From: Rubrobacter xylanophilus DSM 9941
GTDB lineage: Bacteria > Actinomycetota > Rubrobacteria > Rubrobacterales > Rubrobacteraceae
NCBI RefSeq assembly: GCF_000014185.1
Contig: NC_008148.1
Coordinates: 1,778,001-1,842,000, forward strand
Direction: 5' to 3'
Length of the DNA stretch: 64,000 nucleotides
The notes under the pieces were generated by a model. It had not been told where the DNA came from. It worked only from the letters and a program-made list of their open reading frames with translations, and searched no databases. Position numbers and translations under genes: made by a program. Positions 58,303-64,000 of this stretch are shown here, one piece after another (the first letter of the stretch is position 1; every line of letters begins with the position of its first letter).

Positions 58303-58318
58303 GCCGCCGAAAGGCGGC
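58303..58318 (-). terminator. Hairpin downstream of tetR (terminator-like)
   Basis: GCCGCC (58303-58308), GAAA loop, GGCGGC (58313-58318) form a perfect stem about ten bases after the tetR stop. On the minus strand the following bases are not T-rich, while on the plus strand CTTTCTCTCTT follows. It may therefore terminate in either direction or act only as an RNA-stabilising end. Confidence 0.45.
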
Positions 58319-58327
58319 CTTTCTCTC

Positions 58328-58957
58328 TTATCTCTTGGTCGAAGCCCGGCGGCGGATGAAATCGCCCACGAGGCGCTCCATGGCGCCCCACACCTGGTCC
58401 CTCGCCGTCTGCGGATCGTCGGAGTCGGCCACGAAGAACGCCGCCTCCAGCAGCGCCCCGTTGATCAGGCGCGCCAGCGGGCCCACCGGCTGGGGCTCGA
58501 TGTAGCCCTCCGCGATCAGGGCCTCCAGCCCCTCCTCGATCTTGCCCACCGCGTGCCGCGCGTCTATCTCGCGCCACTCCCAGCCCAAGACCGAGGGCCC
58601 GTCCAGGAAGAACGTGCGCTTCATCTCCGGGTCGAGGACGGCGTCGACGAAGGCGCGATACCCCGCCATCACCGCCTCCGGCAGCTCGGCCTCCGCCCGC
58701 TCGGCCGCCTCGATCTCCTCGTCTATCTCGCTCTCCATCTCGTCCACCACCACCCGGAAGAGATCCCTCTTGTCCTCGAAGTGGTGGTAGAGCGCCCCGC
58801 GCGTCAGCCCGGCGCGCCGCACGATCTCCTCGGCAGAGGTCTCGTGGTAGCCCTTCTCGGCGAATAGCTCCCGCGCCGCATCCAAGAGCGCCCGCCGCGT
58901 GGCCGCCCGCCTCTCCGCCTGCGTGCGGCGCCCCTTGTTGTTCTCATTAACATTCAT
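58328..58957 (-). CDS. TetR-family regulator of the CATAC-GTATG regulon
   Basis: A 209-residue TetR repressor: ALLDAARELFAEKGYHETSA, EEIVRRAGLTRGALYHHFED and KRDLFRVVVDEME form the DNA-binding domain, and the long helical remainder fits the TetR_C_33-like ligand domain. The ATG (58955-58957) lies within a 27-bp imperfect palindrome and there is no ribosome-binding site; the predicted transcription start is 2-3 bases upstream, so the message is probably leaderless. The same palindrome overlies two more promoters (60143 and 62881), making this protein the obvious regulator of a small stress regulon. Confidence 0.9.
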   Translation of the reverse strand: MNVNENNKGRRTQAERRAATRRALLDAARELFAEKGYHETSAEEIVRRAGLTRGALYHHFEDKRDLFRVVVDEMESEIDEEIEAAERAEAELPEAVMAGYRAFVDAVLDPEMKRTFFLDGPSVLGWEWREIDARHAVGKIEEGLEALIAEGYIEPQPVGPLARLINGALLEAAFFVADSDDPQTARDQVWGAMERLVGDFIRRRASTKR

Positions 58958-58994
58958 ACTGTATGTATATTAACGCTGGACACGGGAATGTCAA
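58947..58994 (-). promoter_or_regulatory. tetR promoter and palindromic operator (site 1)
   Basis: Minus 35 TTGACA at 58989-58994, 16-base spacer, minus 10 TAATAT at 58967-58972. The operator spans 58947-58973: arms TTAACATTCATAC and GTATGTATATTAA around T58960 (11 of 13 pairs). Its centre is 7 bases beyond the minus 10 box, covering the start site and start codon, ideal for autorepression. Confidence 0.8.
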
Positions 58995-59185
58995 ATGCCG
59001 GCGCGGGGCCTCGGCCGCCCAGAGGAGGGCCCGGCGGTGGCGTGGGGCGGTGAACGGCGTTGCGGACGCGGCCCTCGGATGGGTCCATGGGAAGCCCTCC
59101 TCTCATGCCTCCGTAGGGTGGGACCATCTTCACGTAAGTGTAGCCGCATCGGGGCAGCCGCGTACGCCCCGGCGCCCGGTTGCTC

Positions 59186-59827
59186 TCAGGCCCTCGGGGA
59201 GGGATCTTCGCCTGCTTCGGGGATCGCATACAGGGACCAGTCGCTGTATTGGGCCTCGCGGGCTCTCCTGTGGTGGTCGTTGCCGCCCGCCGGCGAGCCG
59301 GGGCTCTCGTCGCGCTGCGAGATCTCGTACAGGAACCAGACGCGCCGCTCGGTCTCGTCGAGGATCTCCTGCAAGACGTTGCCGGTCGGCGTGTCGCGGT
59401 TCTCCTCGCAAACCGAGATCGCCGCGCGCTGCCTCTCGGCCATGCGGCGGTTGTTTTCCAGCAGCCTCCGTACCATCTCGCCGGCCGGGACGAAGTCGTC
59501 GTTGTCGTCGGCGATGGTCCGAAGCTCGCTCACGTGCGAGACGCCGCGGATCGTCGTCCCCCCGATCTTGCGTACGCGCTCGGCCAGGACGTCCACCGAC
59601 GCGAGGATGGCCTCCGCCTGCTCGTCGAAGAGCAGGTGGTACTCCCTGAAGCGCGGACCCGAGAGGTGCCAGTGGTAGTTCTTGGTCTTGAGGTAGAGCG
59701 CCACGGCGTCCGCGATGAGCGGGTTGACCGCCTCGACCACTGCCCGCACCTCCGCTGGCTCGAGGTCCGTCGGCGTCGCCAGCCGGGATGCCGGCGAAAC
59801 GGTCTTGCCGGTATTTCTATGCTCCAT
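59186..59827 (-). CDS. dps: Dps-family DNA-protecting/ferritin-like protein
   Basis: A 213-residue Dps protein. The ferroxidase residues are in KTKNYHWHLSGPRFREYHLL and FDEQAEAILASVDVLAERVR. Helices IAADDNDDF-like region (TIADDNDDFVPAGEMVRRLL) and the C-terminal helix NVLQEILDETERRVWFLYEI follow. The N-terminal extension (about 35 residues) and a longer C-tail exceed E. coli Dps. It stores iron and shields DNA in oxidative stress. ATG at 59827 with AAGGAGAGGCGA. It is downstream of a small gene and the second TetR-type operator (60130). Confidence 0.92.
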   Translation of the reverse strand: MEHRNTGKTVSPASRLATPTDLEPAEVRAVVEAVNPLIADAVALYLKTKNYHWHLSGPRFREYHLLFDEQAEAILASVDVLAERVRKIGGTTIRGVSHVSELRTIADDNDDFVPAGEMVRRLLENNRRMAERQRAAISVCEENRDTPTGNVLQEILDETERRVWFLYEISQRDESPGSPAGGNDHHRRAREAQYSDWSLYAIPEAGEDPSPRA

Positions 59828-59935
59828 TCGCCTCTCCTTGTCTCTCTGTTTGCGAAAGCTCTCGCCCCTACGCCCGCGTGACGCCCCGTAGGGCCCGACC
59901 TTATGACCGCCGGAACGCCCGGGCCTCCCGTACCG

Positions 59936-60052
59936 CTAGCCCCTCGGCGGCCTGCGTACCATCGTCCGGCGTTTGCTCGCGCCGTCCGGGTAGAAGACCT
60001 CCTCGGTGGCCAGCAGCGCCCAAAGCCGCTTCGCACGCTTCCACACGCTCAT
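59936..60052 (-). CDS. Small 38-residue basic protein under operator site 2
   Basis: A 38-residue product, MSVWKRAKRLWALLATEEVF followed by a basic tail rich in Arg and Lys. The ATG (60052) has a very good ribosome-binding site, GGAGGTGTAGGT. It lies 78 bases downstream of the TetR-type operator at 60130-60156 and upstream of dps (stop to dps ATG about 108 bases), so it may lead a dps transcript. No homologue is recognised. The strong translation signal is the main support. Confidence 0.45.
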   Translation of the reverse strand: MSVWKRAKRLWALLATEEVFYPDGASKRRTMVRRPPRG

Positions 60053-60129
60053 ACCTACACCTCCGTTCCAAACCCGAAGTGCGCAGGGCCCGGGCGCCCA
60101 ATGCCGGCGCTCCGACGTCCCCGCCCTTA

Positions 60130-60177
60130 CTAATATACATACAGTATGTATGTTAATACGGAGGCAAGAAAAGTCAA
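60130..60177 (-). promoter_or_regulatory. Promoter and palindromic operator (site 2), upstream of the small gene and dps
   Basis: Minus 35 TTGACT at 60172-60177, 16-base spacer, minus 10 TAACAT at 60150-60155. The operator is 60130-60156: arms CTAATATACATAC and GTATGTATGTTAA around A60143 (11 of 13 pairs). The centre is 7 bases past the minus 10 box, just as at site 1. Target of the TetR at 58328 (inferred). Confidence 0.8.
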
Positions 60178-60352
60178 GGTGTGTGCCGGCGGCTCGGGGG
60201 CGACGGGCTGCGAGGCCCCACGAGAAGGCTACCGTACCGGCACTCCCTTTGGTCCGGGGACTATCCTGCCGGCGGGGGTCGGGCGCCCGCTCCCAAGAGG
60301 TGCCCGGGTTGCGGGCCTTCCGGGAGTGGCGCGCCGGCGGTAGGGACACAAC

Positions 60353-61267
60353 TCACGTTATCGAGCGAGGCGACGTCCGGCGGATCCCTGCCTTGAGCAG
60401 CCGCTCGGCCTCGCGCTGCAGCTGCCTGACCCGCTCCCTAGAGATCTTCAGCTCGTCCCCAAGCTCCGCCAGCGTCGCCGGCTCCCGGTCGTCGAGGCCG
60501 TAGCGCCTCACCAGCACGTAGCGCGCCCGCTCCGGCAGCCGCTCTATGGCCTCCTTGAGCTGGCTGCTCTCAAGCTCCTTGAGCACCGTGTCGGGGGTGT
60601 CGGAGGTGCGCTCGTCCTCGATGAAGTCCCCAAGCTCCGAGGCAGACTCCTCGCTGGAGACCGGCTGGTCGAGGCTCGTGGCGTCGGGCATTGCGCTTAT
60701 GGTCAGCCGCACGTCCTCCACATCCCACTCCAGCCGGCGCGCTATCTCCTCGTCGGTGGGCTCCCGCTCTAGCTCCAGAGAGAGCTCGTTGAAGGTGCGG
60801 CTGACCTTGCGGATCTTCTCGGTCATGTGCACCGGTACCCTTATGGTGCGGCCCTTGTCCGCAACCGCCCGCTGCACGGCCTGCCTTATCCACCACGTCG
60901 CATACGTAGAGAAGCGAAAGCCCCGCTCGGGGTCGAACTTCTCGACCGCCTTCATGAGCCCTATGTTGCCCTCCTGGATGAGATCCTCGAAGGGCAGCCC
61001 GTAGCCGCGGTACTTCTTGGCCACCGAGACAACGAGCCTCAGGTTCTTCTCTATGAGCTTCTGGCGGGCCTTTCTGTCGCCCTTCTTGGCCCTCCTGGAG
61101 AGCTCTATCTCCCCGTCGCGCGTCAGGAGCCTCCATCTGCCTATGCGGTCCAAGTACCCGGCCAGAAGCTCGGGGGTCTCGGGCTCCGGATCGCTGCAAC
61201 AGGCCTCCGCCGGCGCCCCCTCGCGCGACCGGACCGCCGACCGCTCGACCTCACCGAAACCCGGCAT
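60353..61267 (-). CDS. RNA polymerase sigma-70 factor, group 2 (HrdA/SigB-like of RpoD type)
   Basis: A 304-residue sigma factor. Region 1.2 [20 protein letters not shown]; region 2 [37 protein letters not shown] and [20 protein letters not shown]; region 3 [20 protein letters not shown]; region 4.2 [20 protein letters not shown]. It lacks the long region 1.1 of housekeeping RpoD, so it is a group 2, stress- or stationary-phase-type factor. ATG at 61267 preferred over a TTG six bases upstream; ribosome-binding site weak (GGTGG). Neighbouring stress genes fit such a role. Confidence 0.93.
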   Translation of the reverse strand: MPGFGEVERSAVRSREGAPAEACCSDPEPETPELLAGYLDRIGRWRLLTRDGEIELSRRAKKGDRKARQKLIEKNLRLVVSVAKKYRGYGLPFEDLIQEGNIGLMKAVEKFDPERGFRFSTYATWWIRQAVQRAVADKGRTIRVPVHMTEKIRKVSRTFNELSLELEREPTDEEIARRLEWDVEDVRLTISAMPDATSLDQPVSSEESASELGDFIEDERTSDTPDTVLKELESSQLKEAIERLPERARYVLVRRYGLDDREPATLAELGDELKISRERVRQLQREAERLLKAGIRRTSPRSIT

Positions 61268-61626
61268 GGCCAACCACCGTATACGCCGCGACCTCAGCAG
61301 CGAGCCTCATACTCCGCGCGCCAGACACGACGCCATGCAGGCTGTACCTCGCCTCCGCCAGGCGCGCCACCCACGCGTTCTCCGACCGGAGGGCTCGCCC
61401 GTGCTGCCCGCTCCCTCCCGGGCACGGCTCCCCCGGGCCTGGTGCCCCGCCGACGGCGCGACCGGGCCCCCGGCGGCAGGCACACTCCCGGTAGAAGACG
61501 GCCCTCGCCGCGTCGCGCAGCGCGGGCCCCGTCGAGAGCGGCGGGAGAATACACCGGCCGCGCCCCTCCTCTAACAGCTGCCCGCGAACCGCCCAACGGC
61601 CGGAGAACGGCGAACCGGCGCGAGCT
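61268..61626. other. Intergenic region upstream of the sigma factor
   Basis: About 360 bases without a convincing gene. One open frame on the minus strand (ending at 61251) shows [19 protein letters not shown] near its end and runs upstream through this region, but composition is as random GC-rich DNA and no ribosome-binding site fits. No promoter with good consensus or palindrome was found by eye. The sigma factor must have its start site here. Confidence 0.35.
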
Positions 61627-62106
61627 TCATCGGCCCGTGGCGCGATCCGCCCCCGGCAGGCCCAGGTCCGCGCGCCCCTCCGCGGGTTCCGCGGGGTGCA
61701 CGGGCTGGACCCCACCGGAGCCCTGCTCGACCGGCTGCACGAGGGTGTGCAGGAAGGCGGCGTCGCTGATGGCCTCCGCGTCGTAGGAGACGCCGCCCCG
61801 CAGGACGAGCGTCCCCCCGGCGGAGAGCTCGTACCGTTCCTCCCCCGCCCTGAACCTCACCTCGCCCTCCAGCACCTGCAGGGTGGAGGCGCCCGCCACC
61901 TTCCTCTGGCCCGTGCGCCGGCCGGCGGCTATGGCGGTGAGCGCCAGCTTCAGCGACGGCTCGTGGGCGAGCACGAGGACGCTGCGGCCGTGGTCCGCAT
62001 AGCTCTTCTCCTCCCTCAACCGCTCTACCAGGCTCGCCGGGTCCAGCAACCGCACCGGCTCGCGCGTCTCTTTGCCTCCGCGCTCGCCAACCTCACCGTC
62101 GCGCAT
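61627..62106 (-). CDS. Cupin-domain protein
   Basis: A 159-residue protein. SVLVLAHEPSLKLALTAIAA and then TGQRKVAGASTLQVLEGEVR, FRAGEERYELSAGGTLVLRG give the two cupin motifs (the second is well preserved, the first weak), a small beta-barrel. Metal-binding histidines are mostly absent; only AHEP is seen, so an enzymatic role is doubtful and a sensor or binding role possible. ATG at 62106 with GGAGGTGTTGGCCAG; an ATG at 62142 is possible. The last gene of the run that starts at the third operator. Confidence 0.8.
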   Translation of the reverse strand: MRDGEVGERGGKETREPVRLLDPASLVERLREEKSYADHGRSVLVLAHEPSLKLALTAIAAGRRTGQRKVAGASTLQVLEGEVRFRAGEERYELSAGGTLVLRGGVSYDAEAISDAAFLHTLVQPVEQGSGGVQPVHPAEPAEGRADLGLPGADRATGR

Positions 62107-62173
62107 CTGGCCAACACCTCCGTTCGTCTCGCCGCGGAGCACCCCCCGATGGGGACGCCCGCTCTACCGGGAT

Positions 62174-62392
62174 CTACTGCCTCTTCCCGGTCTCCCCCAA
62201 GATGGCGAAGACCTCCTCTATGAGGGCCCGCCGCTTGTCGGGCGGCAGGTCCTTCGGGTGGATGGTCTGCCTCTCGCTCTGCAGCCCGCGCTGCCTGGCC
62301 TCCTCCGAGAGGTAGCGGTCGATAACCGCCACGACGGCGTCGACCTTCGCGCGCGGCAGCCTGTCGCCGCCGCCGAAGAGCTTGTTCCACAT
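62174..62392 (-). CDS. Small 72-residue conserved-looking protein
   Basis: A 72-residue soluble protein, MWNKLFGGGDRLPRAKVDAV then VAVIDRYLSEEARQRGLQSE, with a C-terminal helix DKRRALIEEVFAILGETGKR. No family recognised; the helical content is high. ATG at 62392 is preceded by GGAGGAGGTGATCGCG, an excellent ribosome-binding site, which supports it over an ATG 18 bases upstream. Operon with copy C (30-base gap) and the cupin gene. Confidence 0.7.
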   Translation of the reverse strand: MWNKLFGGGDRLPRAKVDAVVAVIDRYLSEEARQRGLQSERQTIHPKDLPPDKRRALIEEVFAILGETGKRQ

Positions 62393-62422
62393 CGCGATCA
62401 CCTCCTCCAAGCGCTGTCGTTC

Positions 62423-62854
62423 TTACCGCGCGGCGTCGCGCCGGTGGCCCGAGAGCGGCTCTACCAGGGGGAGAGCGGGGGCACCCAGACAGCGCAGATA
62501 GTCCAGGAAGTTCTCCCGCGGCATAACGTTCGGCGCCCCGGTCCCGCCGCGGCCCGGTACGGGGTCCAGCGCCACCCAACCGACGCCGGCGCCGGACCCG
62601 GAGAGCAGGGAGATCATCTCCTCCGGAGAACACGCCCTGACGTGCCACCCGCCCCCCGGCGCCTCCGCGAAGAGGTACCCGCGGGCCGCCCAGCCCGCGG
62701 AGAAGACGGGAAGCGCCTCCCCCCTCCCCACCAGCGGCACCCGGAGCAACTCCAGCCCCGCACCGTCGCGCCGGGCCACCACGTGGTGCACCGGCGCCCG
62801 ACGCACCGCCGAAACGAGGTCCCCATCACGCTCCTCCATCGAACCCGCGGCCAT
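62423..62854 (-). CDS. Unrecognised family protein, copy C
   Basis: A 143-residue protein of the same family as 56987 and 57445: VHHVVARRDGAGLELLRVPL, EALPVFSAGWAARGYLFAE, GGGWHVRACSPEEMISLLSG, GAGVGWVALDPVPGRGGTGA and MPRENFLDYLRCLGAP. Two starts are possible: ATG 62878 inside the operator (leaderless style) and ATG 62854 with GAGGGAGTCTGC upstream; the latter is used here. First gene of the operon copy C - 72-residue protein - cupin. Confidence 0.65.
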   Translation of the reverse strand: MAAGSMEERDGDLVSAVRRAPVHHVVARRDGAGLELLRVPLVGRGEALPVFSAGWAARGYLFAEAPGGGWHVRACSPEEMISLLSGSGAGVGWVALDPVPGRGGTGAPNVMPRENFLDYLRCLGAPALPLVEPLSGHRRDAAR

Positions 62855-62867
62855 GCAGACTCCCTCA

Positions 62868-62915
62868 TAGATATCCATACTGTATGTATGTTATTATCTC
62901 GGGCGTGCAGGTCAA
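62868..62915 (-). promoter_or_regulatory. Promoter and palindromic operator (site 3), upstream of copy C
   Basis: Minus 35 TTGACC at 62910-62915, 16-base spacer, minus 10 TAACAT at 62888-62893. The palindrome core CATAC-T-GTATG is at 62876-62886, centred at 62881, again 7 bases past the minus 10 box. The outer arms are less conserved than at sites 1 and 2. It may also affect the divergent membrane-protein gene at 63027. Confidence 0.75.
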
Positions 62916-63026
62916 GAGGAGAGACGGGGCGGGGCCTGAGGCATACCGGCGGAGGCGGACCGCGAGGGCTGCGGGCGACCCGTCCGGGGAGAGCAGTTCG
63001 GTGGAAGCTGGAGAGCGGAGGAGATG

Positions 63027-64000
63027 ATGTCGGCGCGAGCTCGGGCGGCGAGGCGGGGAGGTTTCTTCGAGGGCCCTTACGGCAGGTACCTCTTGCCCGG
63101 GGTCATCCTGCAGTCGGTCCTGATCGGCGGGGGGTACGCCACGGGCAGGGAGATCGTCGAGTTCGGGGCCAAGTACGGGGCGTTCGGCTGGGTCGCCGGC
63201 CTGACCATCTTCGCCGGCTTCTCGATCATGGCGTTCCTCATGTTCGAGGTGGCCCGCCGCTTCCGGGCCTTCGACTACCGCAGCCTGCTGAAGTGCCTGA
63301 TCGGCCCGCTGTACCCGCTGTTCGACGTGGTCTACATCCTGCTGGCGATCCTCATCATCGCGATCATGGCGGCGGCCACCGGCGAGATCCTGAACCTCAC
63401 GCTCGGCTTCAACTACTGGGTCGGCGTGGTCCTCATAATCGTCGCCGTGGGCGTCCTGAACTTCTACGGCGAGGGGCTGATCGAACGCTTCAAGAGCGTC
63501 GGCACGGCCCTGCTGTACCTGGGGTACATCACCTTCGCGACCCTGGTGATCACCCGGAACTGGGACGGGATCGTGGCCACGCTGGGCTCCGGCGACCACT
63601 CGCTCCAACCCGGAGCGACCCTGCCGGTCGTGGTCTGGACCGGCATCCTCTACGTCGGCTACAACCTCGCGGTCTACCCCGCGGCGCTGTTCACCGTGCG
63701 CCGCCAGACCCGCCTGCGCGAGACGCTCGGGGCTGGTCTGCTGGCCGGGTTCCTCATGACGCTCCCGTGGTTTCTGACGTACTTCGCGCTGATGGGCTTC
63801 TACCCCCGCGAAGAGATCTTCGGGGCGTCCGTGCCGTGGCTGGAGATGCTCGGCGGGTACGGCGTCTGGATGGTGGTCTTGTTCGGCGTCGTGGTGGGCT
63901 GGACCCTCGTCGAGACGGCGACCGGCATGATCTACGCGCTCGTGGCCCGCATCGACCAGAACCTCGTGGACGTCGGGCGGCAGCCGATGAGCCGGCGCAC
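63027..64000 (+). CDS. YkvI-family membrane protein (partial, 3' end outside window)
   Basis: An open frame runs from the ATG at 63027 (GCGGAGGAGATG upstream) to the window end, about 324 codons. It has ten or so hydrophobic helices: LPGVILQSVLIGGGYATGRE near the N-terminus, VVYILLAILIIAIMAAATGE, VGVVLIIVAVGVLNFYGEGL, LPVVVWTGILYVGYNLAVYP and LAGFLMTLPWFLTYFALMGF. The G-G-G-Y-A-T-G-R-E motif in helix 1 and the overall layout recall the LeuT-fold YkvI family, of unknown substrate. It is divergent from copy C and the third TetR-type operator. Confidence 0.8.
   Translation, partial: MSARARAARRGGFFEGPYGRYLLPGVILQSVLIGGGYATGREIVEFGAKYGAFGWVAGLTIFAGFSIMAFLMFEVARRFRAFDYRSLLKCLIGPLYPLFDVVYILLAILIIAIMAAATGEILNLTLGFNYWVGVVLIIVAVGVLNFYGEGLIERFKSVGTALLYLGYITFATLVITRNWDGIVATLGSGDHSLQPGATLPVVVWTGILYVGYNLAVYPAALFTVRRQTRLRETLGAGLLAGFLMTLPWFLTYFALMGFYPREEIFGASVPWLEMLGGYGVWMVVLFGVVVGWTLVETATGMIYALVARIDQNLVDVGRQPMSRR

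Noticed and set aside
58200-58577. A minus-strand frame inside the tetR gene and its downstream region
   Set aside because: Out of frame with a clear TetR protein and no independent signal.
61251-61715. A 154-codon minus-strand frame between the cupin and sigma-factor genes
   Set aside because: Overlaps both neighbours, lacks a ribosome-binding site and has random-looking GC-rich composition; left as intergenic with low certainty.
1-64000. CRISPR arrays, tRNA and rRNA genes
   Set aside because: No regularly spaced direct repeats and no tRNA- or rRNA-like stretches were seen by eye anywhere in the window.

Overview
The window is high-GC (roughly 70 percent) DNA with tightly packed genes, many GTG and TTG starts, and stop/start overlaps of the ATGA, GTGA, TTGA and TGATG types. 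Gene content (PaaABCD-type oxygenase, actinobacterial-style ArsR-type mercury regulator, complete Mrp antiporter, Dps, FtsH) fits a deep-branching actinobacterium of the Rubrobacter type. The genus is an inference from gene style and was not checked by a search.

Layout. (1) 1-13061: an aromatic acid catabolic region, mostly on the minus strand: CoA ligase, two aldehyde dehydrogenases, alcohol dehydrogenase, amidohydrolase, a PaaA-D ring-oxygenase set with a divided PaaD and two short PaaB-like genes, a PaaY-like protein, two enoyl-CoA hydratases, a 3-hydroxyacyl-CoA dehydrogenase and a TetR regulator. Related CCGG-centred operator-like sites sit in promoters of this region. (2) 13105-14540: a small membrane protein and an MFS exporter. 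(3) 14599-22677: a mercury/thiol-redox island on the plus strand: flavoprotein disulfide reductase, DUF1440-type membrane protein, MerA, two tandem MerB lyases ending in cysteines, an ArsR/CmtR-like regulator, a membrane-anchored MerP-like domain, a MerE-like protein, a thioredoxin lipoprotein, a CcdA-like protein and a peroxiredoxin. An 18-bp perfect palindrome lies on the merA promoter. (4) 22649-30795: an ACT-domain protein, then an organosulfur (sulfonate/sulfone) module with SsuD, SsuE and SfnG-like flavin enzymes, a transporter, flavin reductase, a shortened RibA-like protein and a 58-residue orphan EF-Ts-like domain. (5) 31184-34082: Fpg and a cysteine-free uracil-DNA glycosylase, an IS982-type element and a frameshifted PEBP gene. 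(6) 34127-41103: a candidate defence cassette: TetR regulator, zinc-ribbon DNA methyltransferase, and a 1427-residue nuclease/RNase H-like/SF1 helicase fusion. (7) 41249-42791: F420/NADP-type oxidoreductase and a catechol-dioxygenase-like protein. (8) 42847-48645: Mrp antiporter operon. (9) 49069-52131: metal P-type ATPase, HMA chaperone and a Crp/Fnr regulator with a matching FNR-type box. (10) 52277-64000: 7TM-HD phosphodiesterase, FtsH with a ParB-like and two paralogous proteins of an unrecognised family, TetR, Dps, group 2 sigma factor, cupin, a third family member and the start of a YkvI-type membrane protein.

The strongest new signals are: the methyltransferase plus nuclease-helicase pair; a TetR regulon seen as three promoters with the same geometry and the same palindrome over the start site (58957, 60130 and 62880 regions); the tandem MerB pair with C-terminal cysteines inside a mercury/thiol relay island; and the split PaaD and doubled PaaB.
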